Positions 1 to 8,788 are shown, counted from the first letter of the stretch. The stretch: 32,190 bases of DNA from Candidatus Methylobacter titanis (GCA_029946125.1 JAQSDX010000041.1:1-32190); one strand, 5' to 3'. Numbers and translations are program-made. Notes: a model not told the origin generated them from the letters alone.

Positions 1-4
1 AAAA

Positions 5-58
5 GAAAAATCAAGAGCATCCTTACATCCCCGACCTGAAGGAAGGGGTTTTACGGAC
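5..58 (-). repeat. 54-base hairpin repeat, IS200/IS605 right-end-like (copy 1)
   Basis: This segment matches the reverse complement of 32083-32136 at about 50 of 54 positions, and the identity stops abruptly at both edges. Its core pairs a CCCC/GGGG stem, with CCT/AGG inside it, and is flanked by GTCCGTAAAA on one side and an ATGTAAG-type tail on the other. Short C-rich/G-rich hairpins of this form are typical of the right ends of IS200/IS605-family elements, where they follow tnpB. No tnpA or tnpB lies next to it, so this is a remnant or a stand-alone repeat. The family assignment is by resemblance. Confidence 0.6.
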
Positions 59-85
59 AAACTGATAAATTAAAGAGAGAGTAAT

Positions 86-889
86 ATGAACAGATGTGCC
101 GCCATACAAATGGCATCAAGTCCCAATATCAGCGCCAATTTTCTGGAAGCCGACAAGTTGATAGCGGAAGCGGTCAAAGCGGGTGCAAAGCTGGTGGCTT
201 TGCCGGAAAACTTTGCCTTAATGGGCGATCATGAATTGGACAAAATTAAAGCCAAAGAAGCCGATGGTTCAGGGCCTATCCAAAGTTTTTTGGCAGCGGT
301 TGCAAAAAAATATGCGGTCTGGGTGGTCGGCGGTACTATCCCGATAGCGGGTAATGACAGCAATAAAGTGCGGGCGGCTTGTCTGGTTTATAACGACCAG
401 GGCGAACGCGTTGCCCGCTACGATAAAGTACATTTGTTTGATGTCAACGTTCCCGGCAGCGATGAGGTTTACCGCGAATCCGATTCTATTGAGCCGGGTA
501 TTGAACCGTTGGTGATCGACACGCCTTTTGGCAGAGTGGGCATCGCGGTTTGTTACGATTTGCGCTTTCCCGAGTTTTTCCGCAAGATGGGCATGGAAAT
601 ACTGATCATCCCGTCCGCATTTACCGCAGAAACAGGGGTTGCTCACTGGGAATTATTGCTGCGTGCGCGTGCCGTGGAAAACCTGTGTTATGTCATTGCG
701 CCGAATCAGGGCGGTTTTCACCTGAATGGCCGCAAGACTTTTGGGCATAGTATGATTATTGATCCGTGGGGTGTGGTACTGGATTGCTACAAAACCGGTG
801 GCGGCTTTGTCTCTGCTGAAATAGATCTGGAGCGTCTGGAAAAAGTGCGCAGCGCATTTCCGGCGCTGAACCATCGTCGTTTTTTTTGA
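86..889 (+). CDS. Carbon-nitrogen hydrolase (nitrilase/Nit1-like amidase)
   Basis: A 267-residue single-domain nitrilase-superfamily protein. The Glu-Lys-Cys catalytic triad is visible: E41 in LPENFALM, K114 in YDKVHLFD and C156 in AVCYDLRFPE. The closest family by motif is the Nit1/YbeM group, some members of which hydrolyse deaminated glutathione; that substrate is inferred from the family. The protein has no signal peptide and should be cytoplasmic. A purine-rich AAAGAGAGAG precedes the ATG. A nitrilase gene near tldD is a common arrangement in gammaproteobacteria, where yhdP often lies just upstream (outside this window). The BamC-like gene follows after 7 bases, so the two are probably cotranscribed. 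Confidence 0.9.
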   Translation: MNRCAAIQMASSPNISANFLEADKLIAEAVKAGAKLVALPENFALMGDHELDKIKAKEADGSGPIQSFLAAVAKKYAVWVVGGTIPIAGNDSNKVRAACLVYNDQGERVARYDKVHLFDVNVPGSDEVYRESDSIEPGIEPLVIDTPFGRVGIAVCYDLRFPEFFRKMGMEILIIPSAFTAETGVAHWELLLRARAVENLCYVIAPNQGGFHLNGRKTFGHSMIIDPWGVVLDCYKTGGGFVSAEIDLERLEKVRSAFPALNHRRFF

Positions 890-896
890 GGAAAAT

Positions 897-1484
897 ATGC
901 GCATAATCGTTAAAAGTTTATTGCTGATTAGCTTTCTGGTTTCCTGTTCAACCACCACGGAGGACAGTCGTTACCGCAACACCGACAATCTTGAGCGTCC
1001 GCCAATTGTGACTAGCAGCAGTCCGGCTCGGGAGCAGCGTATAGTCGACAACAGCTCAATTTCGAAGAAAAAAGACAGTGCCGGCTTAGGTGCGGATGTT
1101 TATTTGAGTACGCCGGGGCAACTGAACATCAAACAACCTTTTGATGAAGCCTGGGATACTTTAAATCGGGCATTGAAGCAAGGCGACATTAAAATAACCG
1201 ATCATGAACGTGATAAAGGCCATTTATATGTCAATTATGGTTCGAGCGATTTTTTTGATAAAGCCTTATCTTTTCTAAAGAATGGGCATAAAGAATCCAA
1301 CTATCTGGTATCGGTAGCAGAAGACGATGCTGAAACTTTGATAACGGTGACGATGAGTAATGCCACTGAACAAGGTAAATCATCTGGTGATCAGGATGGC
1401 TATTACGATGCGCCAGCTGATGCTTCGGAGGAACTGTTAGACATATTGTATAAAATTATTCGTGATGATTTGGTAGGGAAATAA
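897..1484 (+). CDS. BamC/NlpB-like outer-membrane lipoprotein, short form
   Basis: 195 residues with a lipoprotein signal peptide ending in a lipobox (LVSC, C17). The extended segment after it (SRYRNTDNLERPP) resembles the BamC N-terminal stretch that contacts BamD. One helix-grip-like domain follows, around residues 65-135 (QPFDEAWDTLNRALKQGD...ITDHERDKGHLYVNY). E. coli BamC is about 340 residues with two such domains, so this form appears to carry only the first. The likely role is an accessory lipoprotein of the BAM outer-membrane assembly machine. The start is fixed by GAGGAAAAT overlapping the stop of the preceding gene. BamC is often found beside dapA, not here, so the assignment rests on sequence features alone. 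Confidence 0.72.
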   Translation: MRIIVKSLLLISFLVSCSTTTEDSRYRNTDNLERPPIVTSSSPAREQRIVDNSSISKKKDSAGLGADVYLSTPGQLNIKQPFDEAWDTLNRALKQGDIKITDHERDKGHLYVNYGSSDFFDKALSFLKNGHKESNYLVSVAEDDAETLITVTMSNATEQGKSSGDQDGYYDAPADASEELLDILYKIIRDDLVGK

Positions 1485-1577
1485 TTGAGGCTAACGGCTG
1501 AAAAGTAGTCTAGTTGATACTTGTGTTGTTTCGCCTAATTCATCCCCCTTTTTTTAAGTTCTTATGTTGATGTAGTG

Positions 1578-3029
1578 ATGGAAATATTAAACCTTGCAAG
1601 ACAAGCTATTCTGATGCCTGCCGGTATACAGGATGGCGATATTGAAAAAATTATGGGGCGGTTGCTCAGTTCGCCGGTTGATGCGGCAGATATTTACTTT
1701 CAGTCCAGCCATTTCGAATCTTGGGTCATGGAAGGCGGCATCATTAAAGAGGGTAGCCATAGTATTGAACAGGGAGCCGGAGTGCGTGCGGTATGTGGCG
1801 AAAAAACAGGCTTTGCTTACAGCGACCGGATTGAACTGTCGGTATTATTGGAAGCGGCTAATAACGTTAAAGCCATTGTTCGGCAAGGGCAGGATGCAGA
1901 TCCCTTGCATTGCAAGGTCTCTACCAAAACAGCCGATTGGCCTCAGTATTACTTGACGCACAATCCGTTAAAATCGCTGGAAGATCAGCAGAAAATCGAT
2001 TTGTTGCGCCGGGTTGACAGCGAAACACGCAAACTGGACAGCCGGATTGAAGAAGTTATTGTCAGTCTGGTCGGCGTACATGAGCATATTCTGGTGGCAA
2101 GACAGGACGGTTCTTTGGTTGCCGACGTGCGGCCTTTGGTGCGGATGAATGTCACCGTAATCGTCGAACAAAAGGGTCAGCGCGAACAAGGCAGCATGGG
2201 CGGCGGCGGACGTAGCGATTACAGCTATTTTATCGATCAGGATACCGCCTTGGGCTATGGCCGCGAAGCCGTAAGACAGGCGCTGGTTAACCTGGAAGCT
2301 GTCGATGCGCCTGCCGGCAACATGACGGTAGTGCTGGGATCGGGTTGGCCGGGTATTTTGCTGCATGAGGCCATAGGTCACGGTCTGGAAGGCGACTTTA
2401 ACCGCAAGGGTACTTCGGCATTCAGTGGCCGTGTTGGTGAGCGGGTAGCATCGGATTTATGCACGGTAGTCGATGACGGCACCTTGGCCGGACGGCGCGG
2501 TTCGTTAAGCATTGATGATGAAGGCACACCGACGGAACTTACCGTATTGATCGAAAACGGCATCCTCAAAGGCTATATGCAGGACAATCTCAATGCCCGG
2601 TTAATGGGCGTGAATCCTACCGGTAACGGTCGGCGCGAATCCTACGCGCATCTGCCGATGCCGCGTATGACCAACACCTACATGTTGCCGGGGCAACACG
2701 ACCCCGAAGAAATTATAAAGTCGGTCAAAAAAGGCCTGTATGCCAAAAACTTTGGCGGCGGTCAGGTCGATATTACGTCGGGCAAATTTGTGTTTTCCGC
2801 CAGCGAAGCCTACCTGATTGAAAACGGCAAAATCACCCGTGCCGTTAAAGGTGCGACATTGATTGGTAACGGGCCGGATGTATTAACCAAAGTGTCTATG
2901 GTTGGTACCGATCTGGAACTCGATAGCGGTGTCGGCACCTGCGGCAAGGAAGGGCAAAGTGTGCCGGTCGGCGTCGGTCAGCCTACGTTGAAGATTGACG
3001 GCTTGACGGTTGGCGGGACCAGCGTTTAG
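1578..3029 (+). CDS. tldD: Metalloprotease TldD
   Basis: 483 residues from ATG 1578; a GTG directly before it at 1575 is an alternative start. No strong Shine-Dalgarno is visible. The protein has the HExxxH zinc motif ([14 protein letters not shown]263-H267) and the TldD-typical N-terminus ([29 protein letters not shown]). TldD pairs with TldE/PmbA to form a heterodimeric protease. In E. coli it trims the microcin B17 precursor leader and degrades the CcdA antitoxin. The length matches the family. Its partner pmbA lies about 500 bases downstream, separated by three tiny genes. Confidence 0.96.
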   Translation: MEILNLARQAILMPAGIQDGDIEKIMGRLLSSPVDAADIYFQSSHFESWVMEGGIIKEGSHSIEQGAGVRAVCGEKTGFAYSDRIELSVLLEAANNVKAIVRQGQDADPLHCKVSTKTADWPQYYLTHNPLKSLEDQQKIDLLRRVDSETRKLDSRIEEVIVSLVGVHEHILVARQDGSLVADVRPLVRMNVTVIVEQKGQREQGSMGGGGRSDYSYFIDQDTALGYGREAVRQALVNLEAVDAPAGNMTVVLGSGWPGILLHEAIGHGLEGDFNRKGTSAFSGRVGERVASDLCTVVDDGTLAGRRGSLSIDDEGTPTELTVLIENGILKGYMQDNLNARLMGVNPTGNGRRESYAHLPMPRMTNTYMLPGQHDPEEIIKSVKKGLYAKNFGGGQVDITSGKFVFSASEAYLIENGKITRAVKGATLIGNGPDVLTKVSMVGTDLELDSGVGTCGKEGQSVPVGVGQPTLKIDGLTVGGTSV

Positions 3030-3038
3030 AGGGAATTC

Positions 3039-3266
3039 ATGTCAAAACTAGAAAGTATAAAAGCCGATCTTTCGCTTCATGAGAAAATACTTTTTGCAGC
3101 GGTTGCGATTATGATTACTTTAGTCGGCTGGACGGCAGCAAATTATCTGGCAGTTAAAAGCTGGCTGTTATTTATGGCGTTGCTGGCAATAGTCGGCATC
3201 AGTATTTTTATTGTTTACCAGTATCGTATTATCAAGAAATTGATAAAGGAGTTAATCGATGTTTAA
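3039..3266 (+). CDS. Small two-helix membrane protein of unknown function
   Basis: 75 residues: a charged N-terminus (MSKLESIKADLSLHEK), two predicted membrane helices (about 17-37 and 42-61) and a lysine-rich tail (RIIKKLIKELIDV). AGAGGGA overlapping the tldD stop gives a good ribosome binding site. The gene overlaps the next tiny gene by 8 bases. I do not recognise a named family. The layout, a small two-helix protein followed at once by a peptide with one membrane helix, looks like a cassette unrelated to TldD. A membrane-active peptide, a small stress protein or a toxin-antitoxin-like pair are all possible, but none is shown by the sequence. Confidence 0.75.
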   Translation: MSKLESIKADLSLHEKILFAAVAIMITLVGWTAANYLAVKSWLLFMALLAIVGISIFIVYQYRIIKKLIKELIDV

Positions 3267-3366
3267 TACTATTATCATGTTTTTAATCGCTACGGTTTTT
3301 GTCGCTTTAATTAGTTATTTTGCCTGGGATTCCTATCAAGATTTCAAGGATCACGAATCAAAATAA
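3259..3366 (+). CDS. 35-residue single-helix membrane peptide
   Basis: A short gene starting with ATG inside the end of the preceding one (8-base overlap) and ending in TAA. A near-perfect AAAGGAG lies 7 bases before the ATG. The product is about 20 hydrophobic residues (MFNTIIMFLIATVFVALISY) followed by an acidic and aromatic tail (FAWDSYQDFKDHESK). The overlap and strong ribosome binding site suggest translational coupling to the 75-residue protein. It has the form of a bitopic membrane peptide. No function can be named. Confidence 0.65.
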   Translation: MFNTIIMFLIATVFVALISYFAWDSYQDFKDHESK

Positions 3367-3394
3367 TGAGTTATTTCTTTTTTAGGACAGGGTC

Positions 3395-3517
3395 GTGAAA
3401 ATTAAATATTTTGAAGATACCGATACGGCATTACTAGAGTTTTCAGAGCGCCCGATTTTTGAGACTAAAGAAATTAATGAGGTCTCATTTCAGCAGATAA
3501 ATCGTCAAATCGCATAA
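3395..3517 (+). pseudogene. Truncated DUF2283-type protein
   Basis: A GTG start with AGGACAGG upstream gives 40 residues. The first 29 (VKIKYFEDTDTALLEFSERP then IFETKEINE) match the typical beginning of DUF2283 proteins, which usually run to about 60-70 residues. After INE the sequence changes to an unrelated tail (VSFQQINRQIA) and stops, where the family would continue with a conserved aspartate-rich beta segment. The C-terminal half is therefore missing. DUF2283 proteins are small and often lie near toxin-antitoxin-type genes. This is most likely a broken gene, although it could still be translated. Confidence 0.7.
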
Positions 3518-3537
3518 AAGCAAATTAAGAGAGCACC

Positions 3538-4869
3538 GTGCAAAATCAGGAACATATTAATCATTTAAAAAACACCGTTCAGGACATCTTGGACGAGGCT
3601 GTAAAACAGGGCGCCAGTGCCGCAGAAGCGGGCTTGAGCCAGGAAAACGGCTTGTCCGTAGCGGTGCGCCTGGGCGATGTCGAAACCATAGAGCATCATT
3701 GCAGCCAGGGCTTGGGCGTGACCGTTTATTTTGGTCAACGCAAAGGTTCTGCCAGTACTACGGATTTGTCGCTGGCTTCGATTAAGGAAACGGTTAGCGC
3801 GGCTTGCAGTATTGCCCGTTACACCAGCGAAGACGAGTATTCAGGTCTGCCGGAACCGGAGTTGTTGGCTACCGAATTTCCCGATCTTGAGCTTAACCAC
3901 CCGTGGAATATCGGCGTTGATGGAGCCATTGCTCTGGCCGTTGAATGCGAAGATGCGGCGCGGTCTTACCATGCTGAAATCAGCAATTCCGAAGGCGCTT
4001 CGGTAGATAGCCATCAGGGCATCCGGGTGATGGGGAATTCGCTGGGTTTTCTTCAGGGTTACGCGTCAACCCGTCATTCCTTAAGCTGTTCGGTTTTAGC
4101 GCAACGCGGCGACAGCATGCAGCGCGATTACTGGTACACGGTAGCAAGGGATGCGCTTAATCTGGAGTCTGCTGTTGACGTAGGGAACAAAGCGGCTGAG
4201 CGGACGCTCCGGCGCTTGCAGGCTCGCAGTTTAAGCACGCGGCAGTGTCCGGTGCTCTATTGTGCGGAAGTCGCTTCCGGCTTGCTGGGATCGTTTATCG
4301 GTGCAATCAGTGGCGGCAATCTATATCGCAAGTCCACTTTTTTGCTGGATGCGTTGGATACTCAGGTTTTTCCTGAATTTGTCCGCATTTACGAGCAGCC
4401 TTATTTAAAAGGCGCTTTGGGCAGCGGCGCCTATGACGGTGAAGGCGTTGCGACCAAAACACGCGATATAGTCAGCGACGGTTTTTTGTGCAGTTATGTT
4501 CTGAGCAGCTATTCCGCACGAAAACTGGGACTGCATAGCACCGGAAATGCCGGTGGCGTGCATAACTTAACGATTGATCCGGGTGCGCTTGATTTTCAGC
4601 GCATGTTAAAGGAGCTCAATACCGGCTTGTTGATTACCGAGTTGATGGGGCAAGGGGTCAATATAATGACCGGCGATTATTCGCGTGGAGCAGCCGGATT
4701 CTGGGTGGAAAATGGCGAAATCCAATATCCGGTTGAAGAAATCACGATTGCCGGTAATCTGAAAGATATGCTGAAAAACATTGTTGCCGTAGGTAATGAT
4801 ATTGATTATCGCGGCAATGTCCGCACCGGTTCGATACTGGTTGAGCGGATGTCGATTGCCGGGGAATAA
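3538..4869 (+). CDS. pmbA: Metalloprotease subunit PmbA/TldE
   Basis: 443 residues, the usual PmbA length, starting at a GTG preceded by AAGAGAG. It shares the TldD/PmbA fold and has family segments such as GASAAEAGLSQENGLSV near the N-terminus and the glycine-rich C-terminal region (MTGDYSRGAAGFWVENGE). It lacks the HExxxH motif, as expected for the TldE subunit, which completes the heterodimer with TldD. In E. coli yjgA lies beside pmbA; no yjgA homologue is seen here. A convergent hairpin separates it from pyrD. Confidence 0.95.
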   Translation: MQNQEHINHLKNTVQDILDEAVKQGASAAEAGLSQENGLSVAVRLGDVETIEHHCSQGLGVTVYFGQRKGSASTTDLSLASIKETVSAACSIARYTSEDEYSGLPEPELLATEFPDLELNHPWNIGVDGAIALAVECEDAARSYHAEISNSEGASVDSHQGIRVMGNSLGFLQGYASTRHSLSCSVLAQRGDSMQRDYWYTVARDALNLESAVDVGNKAAERTLRRLQARSLSTRQCPVLYCAEVASGLLGSFIGAISGGNLYRKSTFLLDALDTQVFPEFVRIYEQPYLKGALGSGAYDGEGVATKTRDIVSDGFLCSYVLSSYSARKLGLHSTGNAGGVHNLTIDPGALDFQRMLKELNTGLLITELMGQGVNIMTGDYSRGAAGFWVENGEIQYPVEEITIAGNLKDMLKNIVAVGNDIDYRGNVRTGSILVERMSIAGE

Positions 4870-4883
4870 GGCTAGCTATTGGT

Positions 4884-4931
4884 AAAATTAAAGCAAGCTT
4901 TGAACTCCTGCGTTGGAGTCCTGAGCTTGCT
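4884..4931 (-). terminator. Hairpin terminator downstream of pyrD
   Basis: The outer arms are AGCAAGCT (4892-4899) and AGCTTGCT (4924-4931), with inner arms ACTCC (4904-4908) and GGAGT (4915-4919). Read on the minus strand, the hairpin is followed by TTTAATTTT, fitting a Rho-independent terminator for pyrD. It may also stop pmbA transcripts. The words resemble those in the hairpin at 6023-6066. Confidence 0.65.
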
Positions 4932-4955
4932 CTGGCGTAAAAAAGGCGGCAAGCT

Positions 4956-5969
4956 TTACAGCGATTTAACAATATCTTCGATCAGCTGCGGTCCGCGATA
5001 AATAAGTCCGCTGTATATCTGCACCAGAGCGGCTCCCGCCGCTAATTTTTCCTGCGCATCAGCCGCAGTTAAGATTCCGCCTGCCGCAATAATCGGAATT
5101 TTGCCATTCAATTCCGCCGCGAAGCCCCGCACCACTATAGTCGCTTGTTCCTTAACCGGAGCGCCGCTTAAACCACCGGCTTCATTGGCCAGCGGATGAC
5201 CGGCAATTCTGTCTCTGGCAATGGTAGTGTTGGTCGCAATCACACCATCGATTTCAAATTCCAGTAACAGTTTAGCAATATGGGTTATTTCATCGGCTGT
5301 CAGATCGGGCGCTATTTTCAGCGCTAAAGGCACGTATTTTCCGTGTTGCTGCTGTAATTTCAACTGTTCTTCTTTTAGCGTAGAAATAAGAGCTTTAACG
5401 TCATCGCCCTGCTGTAACTGGCGCAGGTTTTTGGTGTTCGGCGACGATATATTAAGGGTGATGTAGCTGGCCGATGTATAAGCCTTGCGCAAACCGATCA
5501 AATAATCGTCTGCCGCATTCTCAATCGGTGTATCAAAATTCTTGCCGATATTAATGCCCAGAATGCCGGAATAACCGCTTTGTTTTACCTGAGTCAACAG
5601 GTGGTCGATGCCTAAATTGTTAAAGCCCATGCGATTGATGATGGCCTGGTGTTCGGGCAGTCTGAATAGGCGCGGTTTCGGGTTGCCCGGTTGCGGGCGA
5701 GGCGTTACCGTGCCAATTTCTATAAAGCCGAAACCCAATGCGGCCAGTGCATCAATGTAGTCGCCGTTTTTATCCAGACCGGCGGCAAGACCGACCGGGT
5801 TTTTAAACTCCAGTCCCATGATCTTGACGGGTTTGTGGTCAATTTTTGGGTAGATGAGTTTGGATAAGCCCGACCTATAAGCCGCATTCAGCAGTTTAAG
5901 CGTCACTTCGTGAGCGATTTCCGGGTCCAGAGAAAATAACAGGGGGCGTAGTAATGGGTATAGATTCAT
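4956..5969 (-). CDS. pyrD: Dihydroorotate dehydrogenase (quinone), class 2
   Basis: 337 residues, the normal class 2 length. It oxidises dihydroorotate to orotate in pyrimidine synthesis, passing electrons to the membrane quinone pool. The N-terminal membrane-associating helices typical of class 2 ([20 protein letters not shown]) are present. So are the FMN/substrate motifs ([21 protein letters not shown]) and the class 2 catalytic serine S175 in [12 protein letters not shown]. The ATG at 5969 gives the family-typical start; no strong Shine-Dalgarno is seen. It runs convergently to pmbA. Confidence 0.97.
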   Translation of the reverse strand: MNLYPLLRPLLFSLDPEIAHEVTLKLLNAAYRSGLSKLIYPKIDHKPVKIMGLEFKNPVGLAAGLDKNGDYIDALAALGFGFIEIGTVTPRPQPGNPKPRLFRLPEHQAIINRMGFNNLGIDHLLTQVKQSGYSGILGINIGKNFDTPIENAADDYLIGLRKAYTSASYITLNISSPNTKNLRQLQQGDDVKALISTLKEEQLKLQQQHGKYVPLALKIAPDLTADEITHIAKLLLEFEIDGVIATNTTIARDRIAGHPLANEAGGLSGAPVKEQATIVVRGFAAELNGKIPIIAAGGILTAADAQEKLAAGAALVQIYSGLIYRGPQLIEDIVKSL

Positions 5970-6022
5970 GGGGCGACCGTGTTGTTGGGCAAGGTTGATG
6001 GTTGCGAGGGCGATTAACTATT

Positions 6023-6066
6023 GGAGTGCAGGCGTCCCGTGCAAGCGCAAGCAAAGCTTGCACTCC
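6023..6066. repeat. Imperfect palindromic intergenic repeat
   Basis: The arms GGAGTGCA (6023-6030) and TGCACTCC (6059-6066) enclose a second possible stem, GTGCAAGC (6039-6046) with GCTTGCAC (6056-6063). The sequence can form alternative hairpins. It lies between thiO and pyrD with no T-run, so it looks like a dispersed palindromic repeat, not a terminator. Confidence 0.5.
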
Positions 6067-6102
6067 TGTTGTCATATGTTGCCTTCAAAATATGAGTTGC
6101 AG

Positions 6103-6122
6103 GGGAGACCGGCCGGTCTCCC
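6103..6122 (-). terminator. Perfect 20-base palindrome after thiO
   Basis: GGGAGACCGGCCGGTCTCCC is an exact palindrome starting 9 bases beyond the thiO stop. There is no immediate U-tract on the minus strand, so a termination role is only inferred. The core GACC-NN-CCGGTC is shared with the terminator at 28424-28449. Confidence 0.45.
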
Positions 6123-6131
6123 ATTAAAATA

Positions 6132-7232
6132 TTAGTGTGGGCTGGTTAGTTTATAAGGTTCCGGTACTACCTGCGTTGTGCGCTGCAACACCAGATCGAC
6201 CATCAGTTGCGCCGATGCCGGTCCCATCGCCAGGCCATTTCTGAAGTGGCCGGCATTAATGTACAAGTTGTCGATCTCGGGATGTTGGTCGATATACGGT
6301 ATGCCATGTTCAGTGCCCGGTCTTAATCCCGCCCAGTGCTGAACAATCGGGAAGCTGTTCAGCGACGGCAACAAATTTACGGCAAATGCATGCAGCCGGT
6401 CTCGGGCTTCTTCAGTCGTTGTCTTGTTGAAATCATCCTGCTCTACGGTGCTGCCCGCCAGTATTTTACCGTCAAGTCGTGGAATCAGGTATTGATCGCC
6501 ATCCAGTACCATGAACTTAAGCGTTTCCGGCAGTGCATCAAATAACAGCATTTGACCCTTAACCGGAGCGATTTTTGGAGCATTGTCGATAGCGGCTGAA
6601 AAAAGCTGCCGAAATAACTGACCGGTCCAAGCGCCAGCAGCAATAATCAATTGGTTGACGGCGAGCTGGCCGGATGAGGTATTGATCGCTGTTATGCGGC
6701 TATTAGTCCGGGTAATTCCGGTCAATTCGCAATGTTCTATTAGCGTGGCGCCTTTATTGATCAGGTCTTGCTTTAATGATTTAACCAGTCGTGGATTTCG
6801 TGCCTGGGCAATTTCAGGCAGCCAAAGCGGCTGGTCGGGGATGGTGTTAATGTTGTTCAAAAAACCGGCATCAGCGGGTTGGCATAACATAGCGTTAGCG
6901 TCACACCAGTTAACCGCCGCAGTCATGTCGGGATTTTTAGTGATCAGTAAGCCGCAGGGATTCCATTCCGGGTCTATCAAGGTTTCGGCAGTTAATTGCG
7001 CCGCCAAAGCCGGGTACAGCTTCAGACTTTGTAATACCAAGCGGCTAATCGCATCCGGCTGTCGCCAAGGATAAAGTGGCAACAAAATACCGCCGCCCGC
7101 CCAGGATGATTCCTGCCCCAGTTGGTTTTTATCAATAATCGCGACGGTAGCGCCAGCCTTAATAAACTCGCGGGCAGTTAGCAGGCCGATAATGCCGCCG
7201 CCAATGAGGGTGATGTCAGGGGTTGTGGTCAT
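6132..7232 (-). CDS. thiO: Glycine oxidase ThiO
   Basis: A 366-residue FAD-dependent oxidoreductase of the DAO family. The N-terminal dinucleotide-binding motif is clear (LIGGGIIGLLTAREF, then an acidic end at VAIIDK). Central segments (GQESSWAGGGILLPLYPW) and the C-terminal HWAGLRPGTEHGIPYI and GHFRNGLAMGP motifs are typical of ThiO. The enzyme oxidises glycine to iminoglycine (dehydroglycine) for the thiazole half of thiamine. It stands apart from other thi genes; thiC is encoded about 15 kb away in the same window. No TPP riboswitch is visible upstream of it. Confidence 0.92.
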   Translation of the reverse strand: MTTTPDITLIGGGIIGLLTAREFIKAGATVAIIDKNQLGQESSWAGGGILLPLYPWRQPDAISRLVLQSLKLYPALAAQLTAETLIDPEWNPCGLLITKNPDMTAAVNWCDANAMLCQPADAGFLNNINTIPDQPLWLPEIAQARNPRLVKSLKQDLINKGATLIEHCELTGITRTNSRITAINTSSGQLAVNQLIIAAGAWTGQLFRQLFSAAIDNAPKIAPVKGQMLLFDALPETLKFMVLDGDQYLIPRLDGKILAGSTVEQDDFNKTTTEEARDRLHAFAVNLLPSLNSFPIVQHWAGLRPGTEHGIPYIDQHPEIDNLYINAGHFRNGLAMGPASAQLMVDLVLQRTTQVVPEPYKLTSPH

Positions 7233-7824
7233 GTATGTTGGTAAAGATCAGGGTAAAAAATAAGTAGTGTTGTTGGGTAGTGCTGAGGAATGGAAATTGA
7301 ATAACGTGAGAAAATGTTAAATCATGATGCTCAGGTGACATAAAAGGCGGTTAACCCATTGTCTATTGTACAAAATATATTATCTTCCTAGCGATTTGAT
7401 TTCTAATTTAATCGCTTCATGGTTTACCACAAACGGTTAAATCCAAATTAGCCTTGTTAAGTAAAAAATCTCTATTTGTGTTATAGAGAATACCACACTT
7501 ATAGCGTCATTTTTCTGTGTCGATTCAACAAGCCTCTATAGATAAGGGCAGGTTTTGTGTTTTATGCTTAGCCAAGAGTGGTGCAAAAAAAAATAATTGT
7601 GGCGTAGAAGTATAAGCTGAATAATTTGTTGTTTTTTGCGTACAGTTAATTCTTTGTAATTGGAAGATGCTCTTACTTGTTGATAAATAAGGATTAGTTA
7701 ATATTAAAAAAGTGGCGTTAAAACTTGTAGGGAATTAGTTTAACTGCTACTATTATGCCCGTAGGATAGGATTTGTTGTATTAAAACAAATTTTTATAAA
7801 ATAATAACCTCATGAGGGGGATAA
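7233..7824. other. AT-rich intergenic region, no gene seen
   Basis: This 592-base stretch lies between the divergent thiO and outer-membrane protein genes. It has no convincing coding sequence. It contains two simple hairpins: AGCGATT/AATCGCT at 7390-7416 and TCTCTAT/ATAGAGA at 7469-7489. Close to the barrel gene is an extended -10 promoter. It may carry regulatory sites for either gene, or a small RNA, but nothing proves this. Confidence 0.6.
7725..7753 (+). promoter_or_regulatory. Predicted sigma-70 promoter of the barrel gene
   Basis: TTGTAG (7725-7730), a 17-base spacer and TACTAT (7748-7753) preceded by TGC, an extended -10 pattern. It would give a leader of about 65 bases before the ATG at 7825. 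The -35 match is weak. Confidence 0.45.
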
Positions 7825-8721
7825 ATGATCAATAAAACTAAACTAGCGCTGGGCATTGCGACGGCAACATTAACCATGGCCGGAGCATTGGTTTCTCCGC
7901 AAGCTGTCGCCGGCTCAAAATCGCAGCACCACTCTGAAGTAGCAGGCATGAGCAATAAAGTTGATGCATTGGAAGCGCAACTGCAAGCTATGCAAGCTGA
8001 GATAAGCCGATTAAGAGCGGAAACAAACCGTCCTCGTTCTAGTGCCGAAGCCGACAAAGTTCAGGAGCTGGATCAGTGGATGACGTCGGTTAAGAGTGCT
8101 CCTGTAGCCGTAGTTGAAAAAGACCACTTATTCTCTGCTCGTGGCGGCTGGATGCATCTTAATGATAATCGTGGTTCAACATCAGGGTTGGGGGGATCCG
8201 GCTTAGGTGAAGATGTTCTGACCAGTGGAACAGATAAAGACGCTTTCTATTATGGCGGCGCGATCGATTTCAATATGAACAATAACCTGTTCGGCCTGAT
8301 GGATCATACTTCGTTTCTGATGGAATTGGGTATTGAATATTCCGAATTAGGCGATAGAAAAGACAGCGGTCTTGATAATGTAATTACTACGGCTGCTTTG
8401 GGTCAGACGGTAAATTTACAACAATCTGTAACGGTCAATATGTTACGTATCAATGCTTCACCTAAAATAAAATTTATGCATGGCAGCAAATTCAGACCTT
8501 GGTTGATTCCAGTCGGTTTGGACATGAATATTATCAGCCCTCCATCTGATGCGGTAACTGTGTTGAACACGGGTATGCAGTTTGGTGCCGGTGCGGAATA
8601 TGAATTCCTGAAAGGCATTGTGATTGGTGCGGATGGTCGTTATCATCATACTTTTGATGATGTTGACGGCGTTGATACCGATGGCTTCACCTTGGGCGGT
8701 TCTTTAGGTTTCAAGTTCTAA
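7825..8721 (+). CDS. Outer-membrane beta-barrel protein with N-terminal coiled coil
   Basis: 298 residues. There is a clear signal peptide (about 1-30, ending around SPQAVAG). A short coiled-coil segment follows (about 45-67, KVDALEAQLQAMQAEISRLR), like the periplasmic anchoring helices seen in some porins. The rest is a series of amphipathic beta strands ending in GGSLGFKF, whose terminal Phe is typical of BAM substrates. It is probably a small barrel of about 8-10 strands in the OmpA/OmpW-like opacity-protein class. The function is unknown. GAGGGGGATAA gives a very strong ribosome binding site, and with its own promoter and terminator the gene looks monocistronic and well expressed. Confidence 0.8.
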   Translation: MINKTKLALGIATATLTMAGALVSPQAVAGSKSQHHSEVAGMSNKVDALEAQLQAMQAEISRLRAETNRPRSSAEADKVQELDQWMTSVKSAPVAVVEKDHLFSARGGWMHLNDNRGSTSGLGGSGLGEDVLTSGTDKDAFYYGGAIDFNMNNNLFGLMDHTSFLMELGIEYSELGDRKDSGLDNVITTAALGQTVNLQQSVTVNMLRINASPKIKFMHGSKFRPWLIPVGLDMNIISPPSDAVTVLNTGMQFGAGAEYEFLKGIVIGADGRYHHTFDDVDGVDTDGFTLGGSLGFKF

Positions 8722-8757
8722 GATTGCATACTTAGCGAAACCCGAAAAGGGCAAAAA

Positions 8758-8788
8758 AGGGAGGGTTTCAAACCCCTCTCTTTTTTTT
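8758..8788 (+). terminator. Rho-independent terminator of the barrel gene
   Basis: A GAGGG...CCCCTC hairpin with an AAA/TTT-rich loop is directly followed by TTTTTTTT. It lies about 40 bases after the stop codon. Confidence 0.85.

Noticed and set aside
7577-7600. Possible sigma-54 promoter (GTGGTGCAAAA)
   Set aside because: The -12 GC element and spacing do not fit, and a better sigma-70-type promoter lies closer to the gene.
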